In this document: positions 51,212 to 59,877 of the stretch, piece by piece
Layout of the letters: every line of letters begins with the position of its first letter
Position numbering within the stretch: position 1 is the stretch's first letter
NCBI GenBank assembly: GCA_017394605.1
Contig: JAFPXU010000028.1
Span: forward strand, 1 to 64,000
Length of the DNA stretch: 64,000 bases
Reading direction: 5' to 3'
DNA from: Clostridia bacterium
Lineage (GTDB): Bacteria; Bacillota_A; Clostridia; Christensenellales; CAG-138
Translations under genes and position numbers: made by a program
The notes under the pieces: model-generated
What the model saw: the letters and a program-made list of their open reading frames with translations, nothing else
Told to the model about the DNA's origin: nothing
Database searches by the model: none

Positions 51212-51949
51212 ATGAAATATCATATTAAAAGAACAATCCTCGGCTTTTTGATTCTACTGCTCCTCATGCTTCCGGGGCTTCCCGCTCTGGCGGAGGGAGA
51301 GATTGGAATTCAAGTCGGCAATACCGCAATCGCGACGGACGGCCGGGCGGTTGTGAATGTGACCCTGTCAAATTGCAGCGGAATGGATTCCATTCAGTTT
51401 GATATCTGGTACGATGCAAACGCCGCTATGCTTTCCGACGCTGCGCCGGGTGATCTGCTTTCCGGGGGCACGTATGCGTTCAACACTGACACTGCGGGGA
51501 AGATTCGGTTCGCGTACGCATCCGCGGAGGGACTGAAAGAGGAAAGCGGAACCGCCGTTGTGCTCACGTTCGCCGCGGTGCAGGATAACGGAACGGCGGT
51601 GCTTATATCCGAAGCCAAGGCGTCCCGGTATGATGGTGGAAGCGGGAACGGGCAATATAAAGCATTCGTGACGGTGGAGAACGGGGGAATCAGCGCAACG
51701 GGTTCCGGATCCGTTCCGGAGCCTGCTGTCACGCCATGGATTCCGGAAACGCCGACCCCGTCCCCTGAGCCGAGTCCGGAACCTACAGAGATACCGGAAC
51801 TTCAGGTCACGCCGGATGTACCGGAAGAGAAAGGAAATACACGGCCGAGTGCGATCATGAGGCTCGCATATCTTTCGGGTGGATTGGCAGTCGTTTCGTT
51901 TGTTGCTGCCGCTTTGGTGCTTCTGACCGGAAGGCGGAAGGACGATTGA
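51212..51949 (+). CDS. Cell-surface cohesin-domain protein with C-terminal membrane anchor
   Basis: About 245 residues. A signal peptide (KRTILGFLILLLLMLPGLPALA) is followed by one cohesin domain (about 30-165): IGIQVGNTAIATDGRAVVNV, the CSGMDSIQFDIWYDANAAML strand pair, and GTAVVLTFAAVQDNG. A Pro/Thr/Glu/Ser-rich linker (PETPTPSPEPSPEPTEIPEL) leads to a C-terminal membrane helix and a basic tail GRRKDD, a membrane anchor rather than a sortase motif. Cohesins bind dockerin-bearing enzymes, but this domain also occurs outside cellulosomes. No dockerin gene is nearby. The start at 51212 is a choice; 51188 is an alternative inside the end of trmN6. Confidence 0.78.
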   Translation: MKYHIKRTILGFLILLLLMLPGLPALAEGEIGIQVGNTAIATDGRAVVNVTLSNCSGMDSIQFDIWYDANAAMLSDAAPGDLLSGGTYAFNTDTAGKIRFAYASAEGLKEESGTAVVLTFAAVQDNGTAVLISEAKASRYDGGSGNGQYKAFVTVENGGISATGSGSVPEPAVTPWIPETPTPSPEPSPEPTEIPELQVTPDVPEEKGNTRPSAIMRLAYLSGGLAVVSFVAAALVLLTGRRKDD

Positions 51950-52003
51950 TTCCTCTTCGCTGCTGGTTTCATAAGCAATTCATTAGAATACAGATAAAAA
52001 GGA

Positions 52004-52035
52004 AACCTCCTGGTAATGTCCGGGAGGTTCTTTTT
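52004..52035. terminator. Bidirectional terminator between the cohesin gene and prfB
   Basis: AACCTCC (52004-52010) pairs with GGAGGTT (52023-52029), with T runs on the plus side (52031-52035) and A runs on the other side (51996-52000). It can end both converging transcripts. Confidence 0.8.
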
Positions 52036-52065
52036 GAGGTCAATATCGAAGTGCCGCGAAAAACG

Positions 52066-53166
52066 TTAGGACTGCACAAGATAAGCACTGATGAATGCAT
52101 CAAGATCGCCGTCCATAACAGCTTGGATGTTTCCGTTCTCAACGCCGGTTCTGTGATCCTTTACCAAGGTATAGGGCTGGAAGACATAGGAGCGGATCTG
52201 GCTTCCCCATTCGATTTTTTTCATGATGCCTTTAATATCCGCCATCTGCTGCTCGCGTTCGCGCTCCTGAAGCTCAACGAGTTTACCGCGCAGGATTCGC
52301 ATCGCCATTTCCTTGTTCTGCAGCTGGCTTCGCTCGTTCTGGCACTGGACAACGATGCCGGTCGGGATATGCGTAATACGGATCGCGGAAGAAACCTTGT
52401 TGACATTCTGACCGCCTGCGCCACCGGAACGATAGGTATCGACGCGAAGATCGTCCGGATCGATTTTAACATCAGAAGCGTCGTCATCAAAAATCGGCGT
52501 AACATCAAGGGACGCAAAGGAGGTATGGCGCCTCGCATTCGAGTCGAACGGAGAAATTCTGACAAGACGGTGCACGCCTTTTTCGGCTTTCAGATAGCCG
52601 TACGCATTTTCTCCTGAAACTTCGAACGTGACGGATTTGATACCGGCATCTTCCCCGTCCAGCAGATCGACTTCCTTGACGGTCCAGCCGCGGGATTCGC
52701 AGTACCTTGTGTACATCCTGTACAGCATTTCAGTCCAGTCCTGCGCCTCTGTTCCGCCTGCGCCGGCATGCAGCGACAGAACGGCATTCGTTCCGTCATA
52801 CGGACCTTTTAACAGCATTTCAAGGCGAAGAGCCTGAACCTTCTCGGTGAAGGAAGAAAGCTCGGTTTTCAGCTCCTCCACAAGGGAGTCGTCATTTTCT
52901 TCTTCCGCCATTTCCACGAGCGTATCGAGATCCTCCGCAGCGGACACCAGCTTCTCATAACGTTTCAGCTTGTTTTCCACAAGCTTTGCCCTCTGATTGA
53001 TTTTGTTGGCGGAATCTATATCGTTCCAGAAATCCGGTGCGCTCATCTGATCCTGGAGTTCTTTCAGCTCGCTTTTCAGCTCGTCCGGCTTCAGGGAGGC
53101 CCCGGCTTCCTGCAGAAGGGACTTCTGCTCTTGTATTTTCTGCTTGTATTCATCTAAAACGACCAT
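52066..53166 (-). CDS. prfB: Peptide chain release factor 2
   Basis: A 366-residue RF2. The stop-codon motif is in VRISPFDSNARRHTS (SPF) and the peptidyl-tRNA hydrolysis motif is in YRSGGAGGQNVNK (GGQ). The N-terminal helical domain is in the same frame as the rest, so this gene lacks the programmed +1 frameshift (in-frame UGA) that regulates RF2 in many bacteria. It starts three bases after the secA stop, and its ribosome binding site GGGGAGGT lies in the end of secA. The pair secA-prfB is common in Bacillota. Confidence 0.96.
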   Translation of the reverse strand: MVVLDEYKQKIQEQKSLLQEAGASLKPDELKSELKELQDQMSAPDFWNDIDSANKINQRAKLVENKLKRYEKLVSAAEDLDTLVEMAEEENDDSLVEELKTELSSFTEKVQALRLEMLLKGPYDGTNAVLSLHAGAGGTEAQDWTEMLYRMYTRYCESRGWTVKEVDLLDGEDAGIKSVTFEVSGENAYGYLKAEKGVHRLVRISPFDSNARRHTSFASLDVTPIFDDDASDVKIDPDDLRVDTYRSGGAGGQNVNKVSSAIRITHIPTGIVVQCQNERSQLQNKEMAMRILRGKLVELQEREREQQMADIKGIMKKIEWGSQIRSYVFQPYTLVKDHRTGVENGNIQAVMDGDLDAFISAYLVQS

Positions 53167-53169
53167 GTG

Positions 53170-55920
53170 TTACCTCCCCTTGCCACAGCAATTCTTGTAT
53201 TTCTTCCCGCTGCCGCAGGGGCAGGGATCGTTTCTTCCGATTTGGGCCTTGGCACTTTTACGGACCGGCTTGTTCCCGCCTTCAGAAGGGGTGTCTACCG
53301 GTTTGGCGACCTGTTCGCGCTTGACGGGCGTTTTCCTGACGGAGATACGGAAAATGGTTTTTGCGGTCTGTTCCCGGATTTCTTCGACCATTGTGTCAAA
53401 CATTTCAAAACCTTCCGCGGTATAGGCGTTGACGGGATCACGCTGGCCGTATGCGCGGAGGCCGATCCCCTGTTTGAGCTGATCCATGGCGTCGATATGA
53501 TCCATCCAGTGCGAGTCGACGGTCCGGAGAAGGACGACGCGTTCCACCTCTCTCATATCGCCGCCTTCGCTCGTGATTTCCTGTTCCTTTTCGCGGTAAC
53601 GTTTATCCGCAATCTCATAGATCCGGGCGCGCACATCCTCGTGACGCATGGACATGATCTCCTCTTTCGAGAAGAGAGGTTCTTTCGGAATGAAGCAGAG
53701 GTCACAGACTTCGTTGGAGAGAGCGGTGAGGTCCCATGCGTCCGAAGAGGCATGGGAGCTGGCAAACGTATCCAGAATCGAGTCAAGAGAAGAGTGCAGC
53801 ATGTCCAGAACGCTGTCGTGAACATCCTCGCCCATAAGGACGCGCCTGCGCTGACCGTAGATGATCTCGCGCTGCTTATTCATGACATCATCGTAGCGGA
53901 GAACATTTTTCCGGATTTCAAAGTTGCTGGATTCGACCCTCTTCTGCGCATTTTCAATCTGTTTGGAGATGATCTTGGCTTCAATCGGAACATCATCGTC
54001 CGGGTTCAGCTTTTCCATAACGCCGGAGATTCGGTCCGCCCCGAAACGACGCATCAGATCATCTTCAAGCGAGACATAGAAACGGGTGCTGCCCGGGTCT
54101 CCCTGACGTCCTGCGCGGCCACGGAGCTGATTATCGATGCGGCGACTTTCATGCCGCTCTGTTCCGATAATATGGAGCCCGCCGAGGGAAACGACTTTCT
54201 GGTGTTCCAGCTTGACTTCCGCGGAGAACTGCTCATAAAGCGAATTGTACTTTGCTCTTGCGGCAAGAATATCTGCATCGTCGGTATCGGCATGGCTGGT
54301 AGCCTCTTCGATCAGGTCCTCTTCCATTCCCTCCTGACGGAGTGCCCGTCTTGCGAGGAAATCCGGATTGCCGCCCAGCAGGATGTCCGTGCCACGGCCG
54401 GCCATGTTGGTCGCGATCGTGACCTGATTCAGTTTGCCTGCCTGGGCGACGATTTCCGCTTCTTTTGCGTGGTATTTCGCGTTCAGGACTTCATGACGGA
54501 TGCCCTTGTGTTTCAGCATCTGTGAAAGATATTCGCTTTTTTCAACAGAAATCGTGCCGACCAGAACCGGCTGACCGGTTGCGTGGTATTGTTCGATTTC
54601 CTTGATGACCGCGCGGAATTTCCCTTCTTCCGTAGAGTAAACGACGTCGTTCAAATCCTCGCGGATCATCGGCATATTGGTGGGGATCTCCACGACGTCA
54701 AGATCGTAGATATCCATGAATTCCGATTCTTCTGTTTTTGCGGTACCGGTCATTCCCGCTAGTTTTTTGAACATGCGGAAATAATTCTGGAAGGTGATGG
54801 TCGCGAGCGTTTTGTTCTCGTGTTCAACCTTAACGCCCTCTTTAGCCTCCAGTGCCTGATGAAGACCTTCATTGTACCGTCTTCCGATCATAAGACGCCC
54901 GGTGAATTCGTCCACAATGATGACCTGACCGTCCTGAACGACGTAATCCCTGTCGCGGACAAAGAGAGATCTTGCGCGGAGCGCCTGAAGAATATAGTGA
55001 TTCAGTTCAGCGTTGTCCGGATCGGCAAGCGAATCGATTCCGAAGTATTGTTCTGCTTTGCGGATGCCCTGCGCGGTCAGCTGAACGGTGCGCCGTTTGA
55101 TATCGCACTGATAGTCGCCGTCTTCCGGGATTTCCTCACCCATTAGATAATCTGCTTTGCTCTGCTGAACAAGATTGGCCCCTCGCTGGAGTTTCTGCAC
55201 AAAGCGGTCCGCTTTCTCATACATTTCGGAGGATTCTTCACCGATTCCGCTGATGATGAGAGGCGTGCGGGCCTCGTCGATCAGGATGGAGTCCACCTCA
55301 TCCACGATTGCGAATTCAAGATCCCGCTGAACCATCTGCTCGCGGTACACGACCATGTTGTCCCGCAGATAATCAAATCCGAATTCATTGTTCGTCCCGT
55401 AAGTAATATCCGCGGCATACGCTGCCCTGCGTTCGTCGTTTTCCAGATCGTGCACGATACAGCCGACGCTCAATCCGAGGAAACGGTGGATTTTACCCAT
55501 CCACTGTGCATCGCGGTGAGCCAGATAATCGTTCACGGTTACGATGTGAACCCCTTTGCCGTTCAGGGCGTTCAGATAGGCGGGAAGCGTAGCGACCAGC
55601 GTTTTTCCTTCGCCCGTTTTCATCTCGGCTATTCTGCCCTGATGCAGAACCATTCCGCCGAGCAGCTGCACATCGAAGTGCCGCATGTTGACGGTACGGA
55701 CGGCTGCTTCGCGCACAACAGCAAAAGCTTCACACATGATATCGTCGAGCGTTTCGCCGTTTTTAAGACGCTCCTTGAACTGCGCCGTCTTTCCGCGAAG
55801 CTCTGCGTCGCTCAGCCGTTTGATTTCCGGCTCCAGCGAATTGATTCTGGCAACATAAGGGCGCAGCTTTTTAAGCCTGCTCTCACTTGTGTTTCCCAGA
55901 AGGCTGTCGAAAAAACTCAT
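53170..55920 (-). CDS. secA: SecA, preprotein translocase ATPase
   Basis: A 916-residue SecA. Landmarks: [23 protein letters not shown] with Walker [13 protein letters not shown], the helicase-like [30 protein letters not shown] in the second nucleotide-binding half, and the C-terminal zinc tail [17 protein letters not shown]. It drives export through SecYEG and binds SecB or lipids with its zinc tail. Length fits the Bacillota type. It is first in the secA-prfB operon. A -10 box and a leader hairpin lie upstream. Confidence 0.97.
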   Translation of the reverse strand: MSFFDSLLGNTSESRLKKLRPYVARINSLEPEIKRLSDAELRGKTAQFKERLKNGETLDDIMCEAFAVVREAAVRTVNMRHFDVQLLGGMVLHQGRIAEMKTGEGKTLVATLPAYLNALNGKGVHIVTVNDYLAHRDAQWMGKIHRFLGLSVGCIVHDLENDERRAAYAADITYGTNNEFGFDYLRDNMVVYREQMVQRDLEFAIVDEVDSILIDEARTPLIISGIGEESSEMYEKADRFVQKLQRGANLVQQSKADYLMGEEIPEDGDYQCDIKRRTVQLTAQGIRKAEQYFGIDSLADPDNAELNHYILQALRARSLFVRDRDYVVQDGQVIIVDEFTGRLMIGRRYNEGLHQALEAKEGVKVEHENKTLATITFQNYFRMFKKLAGMTGTAKTEESEFMDIYDLDVVEIPTNMPMIREDLNDVVYSTEEGKFRAVIKEIEQYHATGQPVLVGTISVEKSEYLSQMLKHKGIRHEVLNAKYHAKEAEIVAQAGKLNQVTIATNMAGRGTDILLGGNPDFLARRALRQEGMEEDLIEEATSHADTDDADILAARAKYNSLYEQFSAEVKLEHQKVVSLGGLHIIGTERHESRRIDNQLRGRAGRQGDPGSTRFYVSLEDDLMRRFGADRISGVMEKLNPDDDVPIEAKIISKQIENAQKRVESSNFEIRKNVLRYDDVMNKQREIIYGQRRRVLMGEDVHDSVLDMLHSSLDSILDTFASSHASSDAWDLTALSNEVCDLCFIPKEPLFSKEEIMSMRHEDVRARIYEIADKRYREKEQEITSEGGDMREVERVVLLRTVDSHWMDHIDAMDQLKQGIGLRAYGQRDPVNAYTAEGFEMFDTMVEEIREQTAKTIFRISVRKTPVKREQVAKPVDTPSEGGNKPVRKSAKAQIGRNDPCPCGSGKKYKNCCGKGR

Positions 55921-55940
55921 AGGGGAAAAACCTCTCAGAA

Positions 55941-55977
55941 CGCTTGTTTCAAGCGGAATTTTAACCTATTGATTATA
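55941..55977 (-). promoter_or_regulatory. Promoter -10 and leader hairpin of secA
   Basis: On the minus strand TATAAT lies at 55977-55972. CGCTTG/CAAGCG (55941-55955) forms a hairpin in the leader just before the secA ribosome binding site. The -35 is poor. Confidence 0.5.
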
Positions 55978-56004
55978 GCATATAAGGGATGATTCAAAAA
56001 GGCA

Positions 56005-56568
56005 TTAATGTGAAGGCCACGGGAAGAATTTGTCACCTTTTACAAGATACGCCTGAAGGGAGATCTCCGCCATGGGGGAATCCGAAAGAGAATCGGAGAA
56101 AAAGTTTTCGATCACTGTGTCCGGAAACCGCTCCCGAAAACGGAGCGGCTTTTCGGAACCGCTGCAATTTGATCCCGTGTATGCTCCGGTATGCATGTCT
56201 ACCGGGGAACCCATGACATGGGAGATATTCAGGGCGCTGCACGCGGGAAGGATCAGGAATTCCGGTGACGCCGAGATGACGACATCGTCATCCCTGTGAA
56301 GGCCGGGATACCAATTTTTGATGTTGCGCATATGATCCGCCCAGAAATCCCGCAGTCTGTCTTCCATGGACGGAACTTTCCCGAACATACGAAACAAAAC
56401 CTGCTTTGCTTTGGTCTTGCTTGTAAGACGGAGCTTATAGAAGCAATACGCACAGGCAAAGCGCAGGATATAAACGGACAGGGAAGGCTGCTTTTTAATA
56501 TTGTACAGGATGAAATCAGCGGTGCTGTCCCCGCGGTAAATGGTGTTGTCAAAATCAAATACGTTCAC
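56005..56568 (-). CDS. HAD-superfamily phosphatase-like protein
   Basis: 187 residues beginning with the HAD motif I as VFDFDNTIYRGDS. Motif II appears as VVISASPEF and the late acidic motif as FFSDSLSDSP. A hydrophobic helix (LSVYILRFACAYCFY) lies near residue 38. It resembles HAD-IB phosphatases acting on phosphoserine- or lipid-type substrates. The substrate is unknown. The start is a GTG at 56568 with a weak ribosome binding site. It follows dapF by 18 bases in the same operon. Confidence 0.8.
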   Translation of the reverse strand: MNVFDFDNTIYRGDSTADFILYNIKKQPSLSVYILRFACAYCFYKLRLTSKTKAKQVLFRMFGKVPSMEDRLRDFWADHMRNIKNWYPGLHRDDDVVISASPEFLILPACSALNISHVMGSPVDMHTGAYTGSNCSGSEKPLRFRERFPDTVIENFFSDSLSDSPMAEISLQAYLVKGDKFFPWPSH

Positions 56569-56586
56569 TGCCTGGATAAATGCGGA

Positions 56587-57411
56587 TCAGAATTCTCCGG
56601 TGCAGATAACGGCGGCGGGACCTGTCATAAACACATGATTTGATTCGTCCCAATCGATGTGCAGTTCCCCCAGTTCTATTCTGACCGTAACGGATTTTTC
56701 CGTTTTGTTATTGAGCACACACGCGACAAGAGAACTGCTAGCCCCGGTTCCGCAGCAGAGTGTTCTCCCGCAGCCGCGTTCCCAGGTCCGCATTTCGATC
56801 GTATTCCTGTCGATGACGTGGACAAAATTCACGTTGGTGCGTTTCGGGAATATCGGGGCATGTTCGATGGCGTCGCCATACCTGGAGATATCCAAATCGG
56901 AAAGATCGTTTACGAATACGATCGTGTGCGGCACGCCGACAAGGACAGAAGTGATGCGGAGCTCTGTTCCGAGGATTTCCAGACTGCGGTCAACGCAAAG
57001 ACCTGTTCCGGATACGGGGATTTCCTCGCATTGCAGGTGCGGCACACCCATATCCACGCGAACCTGACCCGCGAACGGGCCATCGGAAACCAGTTCCGGG
57101 CAAACGCGGCCGGCGAGTGTTTCCACAGACATGCGTGTCTTGCTGACGATGCCGGAATCATAGACATATTTGCAGAAACAGCGTATTCCGTTTCCGCACA
57201 TTTCCGCTTCGCTTCCGTCGCTGTTGAAGATTTGCATACGGATGTCTTCTGTCTTGCTGTTTCTTACGACAAGAATTCCGTCTGCTCCGACGCCGGTGTT
57301 GCGATGACACATCCGGACAGCCATTGACGCGTAGTCGGTGCTGTCGGGGAGCGAACGTCCGTCAATGACGAGAAAATCATTGCCGAGGCCGTGCATTTTA
57401 GTAAAAAACAT
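56587..57411 (-). CDS. dapF: Diaminopimelate epimerase
   Basis: A 274-residue DapF. Opening FFTKMHGLGNDFLVIDG, the first catalytic Cys in EMCGNGIRCF and the second in CGTGASSSLVAC. It turns LL- into meso-diaminopimelate for peptidoglycan and lysine. It lies between a ModE-like regulator gene (14 bases before) and the HAD phosphatase gene. Confidence 0.95.
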   Translation of the reverse strand: MFFTKMHGLGNDFLVIDGRSLPDSTDYASMAVRMCHRNTGVGADGILVVRNSKTEDIRMQIFNSDGSEAEMCGNGIRCFCKYVYDSGIVSKTRMSVETLAGRVCPELVSDGPFAGQVRVDMGVPHLQCEEIPVSGTGLCVDRSLEILGTELRITSVLVGVPHTIVFVNDLSDLDISRYGDAIEHAPIFPKRTNVNFVHVIDRNTIEMRTWERGCGRTLCCGTGASSSLVACVLNNKTEKSVTVRIELGELHIDWDESNHVFMTGPAAVICTGEF

Positions 57412-57425
57412 ATGGAATCTCCTTA

Positions 57426-57770
57426 TCAGCTGAAAAATTCTACGAACGCTTCATCGGCGTAGGCTCTGATGGCGGATTCAAATTCACGAAACCGCTGCAG
57501 AAAATTCAGAGCCTCCTCTGTCAAATCTGCTCCGCCGCCTCCCTTTCCTCCCGTGACAGAGGTAAGGAGCTTAAAACCGAGCGTTTCTTCGGCGGTCTTT
57601 ACGATCCGCCATGCTTTACTGTAAGCCATATTCATGCTTGCGGCGGACTGCCGCAGGGAGTGGGTTACCTGAACCCGTTCCAACAGTTGGGCGATACCGG
57701 GGCCGAAGCACTTCTCGTCCCCGTATATCCGGACAATCAATCCATAATGCAGTTGCCGTTCTTGCTGCAT
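57426..57770 (-). CDS. ModE-like winged-helix DNA-binding protein (HTH domain only)
   Basis: 114 residues from the ATG at 57770, chosen because GGGGG lies seven bases before it. The LysR-type HTH of ModE is visible: LLERVQVTHSLRQSAASMNMAYSKAWRIVKTAEETLG, then the glycine-rich wing TGGKGGGGADLTEEA. The molybdate-binding domains of full ModE are absent and no molybdate transport or molybdopterin genes lie nearby. Such short proteins are often called molybdenum-related LysR regulators. The signal sensed here is unknown. It heads the operon with dapF. Confidence 0.85.
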   Translation of the reverse strand: MQQERQLHYGLIVRIYGDEKCFGPGIAQLLERVQVTHSLRQSAASMNMAYSKAWRIVKTAEETLGFKLLTSVTGGKGGGGADLTEEALNFLQRFREFESAIRAYADEAFVEFFS

Positions 57771-57812
57771 GACCATACCCCCAAAAAACAGTCTGCCACA
57801 GGGCACGAATAA

Positions 57813-57843
57813 TTGATGACTGGATGCATGAATATAGTATAAT
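57813..57843 (+). promoter_or_regulatory. Promoter before the unknown gene at 57901
   Basis: TATAAT (57838-57843) with TTGATG (57813-57818) 19 bases before it, which is a slightly long spacer. Confidence 0.55.
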
Positions 57844-57900
57844 TGTAGGAGAGTTTTTCTGCCTGTGTCAATGCAGACGATAAAAATGGACGGAGTTACG

Positions 57901-58476
57901 ATGGATCTGATCAGCGAAATCCGCAATGCAATCCGTGAAGGAATCGAGAGAGGTCTTCAGCTGAAAACAGATGACAGGCAGATCCGTATTCCCGCGAAAG
58001 ATGCGGCGGCCTCCAGTTCTGTATTGGTGCGAACAGAATCGGATGCGGTGAAAGAGGCCGAGAAGCTGAGCTGTTCTCTGGACTGTTTCCCGGATGTCCG
58101 CGGGGCAAGACTTCTGTCACGGGTCAGGGCAAGCCGGGGATGGCTTCTGTTCGATCTGTCAAAGGAGTTGTACGATCTTGCGGCGGAGGCTGCTCCGCTT
58201 CCGGCAGGTCCGCCTTGCGGAGAGTCTTACTGTTACTACAGAATGAACATGCTGGCGAGGTATCCTTCTCACGGCTGCCCGGATGATGAATCCGTACAGC
58301 GCGCGCTTCTTCTTTGCTGGACGGCATACGCCGGACTATACAAGTCGGGACGGGAGCAGGCGGAAGAAGCTCTGCTGGCGATGGGAAGAAAGCTGCCTGC
58401 CATTGAGCGCCAGAGCCTGCTCAGAGCATGCGGAGATATAGGACGGACAGCCATACGGCTTTTATACAGTGAGTAA
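57901..58476 (+). CDS. Uncharacterised protein
   Basis: 191 residues from the ATG at 57901, which has GGAG six bases before it. I do not recognise the family. It begins with an amphipathic helix (DLISEIRNAIREGIERGLQL), then shows SRVRASRGWLLFDLSKELYDLAAE, a Cys/Tyr patch ESYCYYRMNMLAR and a helical C-terminal part with many Arg and Leu, ending RTAIRLLYSE. The layout faintly recalls the accessory domains of arginyl-tRNA synthetase without its catalytic domain; this is weak. It is followed after 15 bases by the metallo-hydrolase gene and probably shares its transcript. Confidence 0.7.
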   Translation: MDLISEIRNAIREGIERGLQLKTDDRQIRIPAKDAAASSSVLVRTESDAVKEAEKLSCSLDCFPDVRGARLLSRVRASRGWLLFDLSKELYDLAAEAAPLPAGPPCGESYCYYRMNMLARYPSHGCPDDESVQRALLLCWTAYAGLYKSGREQAEEALLAMGRKLPAIERQSLLRACGDIGRTAIRLLYSE

Positions 58477-58491
58477 ATGGAGGAAAGAAAA

Positions 58492-59148
58492 ATGAGAATT
58501 CAATACTACGGTCATTCCTGCTTTCTGATTACCACAGATTCCGGGATGCGTATTCTAACCGATCCATGTGATCCGACAACGGGATATACGCTGAAGAATA
58601 TCCGATGCGATTGCGTTACCGTCAGCCATTCCCATTTCGATCACAGCTATACGGACGCAGCATGCGGTTCTCCCGCAATTCTGGAAAGCGGAGCGGATCT
58701 TAAAATCGGTGACATGAGAATCTATACCGTCAAAACGTTTCATGACGATAAGGAGGGAGAACTTCGCGGCGAGAACGCGGTCTTCTGTTTTGAGACAGAT
58801 GGGCTCCGGCTTGTGCATCTCGGCGATTTCGGCGAAGCGGAGCTACGGGACGAGACGGCAGAAGCAATCGGACAGCCGGACATTCTGTTCATCCCGGTCG
58901 GAGGGACATTTACGGTCGATGCTGCCGGAGCGCTGGCGGTAGCGGAAAAACTGAACCCGAAACTTTTGATTCCGATGCACTACATGACGGACGTTCTGTC
59001 GTTTAAGATAGCGGGCGTCACTACATTTCTGAAAGCTGCCGGGAGCAAGTGGAAGAAAGATATCTTGAACTTATCGCACGCTACGGTCAGCAAAGAAACG
59101 TTGCCCGAGAAGCGTACGATCCTGGTTCTGGACTATTTGAAAAAATAG
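58492..59148 (+). CDS. Metallo-beta-lactamase-fold hydrolase (UPF0173-like)
   Basis: 218 residues from the ATG at 58492 with GGAGG eight bases upstream. It starts MRIQYYGHSCFLI and has the metal motif VSHSHFDHSY (HxHxDH), then HLGDFGEAEL and a late LIPMHYMTDV. This is the single-domain group often named UPF0173/YtkL. The substrate is unknown. It stands convergent to the cvpA-like gene, whose stop is only six bases away. Confidence 0.88.
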   Translation: MRIQYYGHSCFLITTDSGMRILTDPCDPTTGYTLKNIRCDCVTVSHSHFDHSYTDAACGSPAILESGADLKIGDMRIYTVKTFHDDKEGELRGENAVFCFETDGLRLVHLGDFGEAELRDETAEAIGQPDILFIPVGGTFTVDAAGALAVAEKLNPKLLIPMHYMTDVLSFKIAGVTTFLKAAGSKWKKDILNLSHATVSKETLPEKRTILVLDYLKK

Positions 59149-59154
59149 AGGTAT

Positions 59155-59862
59155 CTAACGCCCGGGAATCAGATAAAGAAGAAAATTGGCCTTATAGAAA
59201 AAGTTTCCGAAAAATGATTCCGACACAAATTCGTAGAGTTTCGGAAGAACGGTCAGGCAGATCGGCATGAGCAGGAAAATCGCGAACAGGATCAGCAGAC
59301 CCTGGAGAAGACCGATGCCCGCGCCAATCAGACCGTCTCCGCGGACAAGGGAAGGGAAACCGTTCCTGCCGTACTCGACGCTCTGAATGATGATGCCGAG
59401 AATGACCCGAAGCACGGCAAAGATGATCAGCAGAGAGAAGATGTTGATGACGACGGAAACGATCGTCAGGTTGAAATAGTCGCCGAGAGTTGTAATGCCT
59501 TGGTCAGCGAACGACTCTGAGGCGACATTTTGTATGACGCGGCTGCCCATGGGAATCGGCATATCCGCATTGTCTACGATTGCTTTCAGCCGGTCGGAAG
59601 AAACCTGACTGATGGGAATGCGGGTCAGTTCGACATCCGTCGCGGCAACGTATTCCGCCCCTTCCGTATAGTAGAGGAGCATATTGTACAGTGCATCATG
59701 TCCCTTGATTGCGGCGGCGACCGCCCGAAGGCCAAGAAGACCTGCCACATAAGAAATAACAGTCGCTATTGTGCCGAACGCAGCGTTGATGAAGCCGCGG
59801 TAGAACCCGCTCAGCACAGCGATGGCGAGAATCAGCAGTACGCCTACGTCGATTGCGTTCAC
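59155..59862 (-). CDS. CvpA-family membrane protein
   Basis: A 235-residue CvpA-like protein: opening AIDVGVLLILAIAVLSGFYRGFINAAFG, with four membrane helices in two pairs and a longer soluble loop (about 65-120). CvpA was named for colicin V production and is linked to envelope integrity. It is the last gene of a minus-strand operon with DUF5711 and lipid-kinase genes (15 bases after the DUF5711 gene). Confidence 0.85.
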   Translation of the reverse strand: MNAIDVGVLLILAIAVLSGFYRGFINAAFGTIATVISYVAGLLGLRAVAAAIKGHDALYNMLLYYTEGAEYVAATDVELTRIPISQVSSDRLKAIVDNADMPIPMGSRVIQNVASESFADQGITTLGDYFNLTIVSVVINIFSLLIIFAVLRVILGIIIQSVEYGRNGFPSLVRGDGLIGAGIGLLQGLLILFAIFLLMPICLTVLPKLYEFVSESFFGNFFYKANFLLYLIPGR

Positions 59863-59877
59863 AGAGGCCTCCAGATA

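Noticed and set aside
53167..54525. Long open frame antisense to secA
   Set aside because: It lies opposite secA in a frame kept open by codon use; no start signal and no family.
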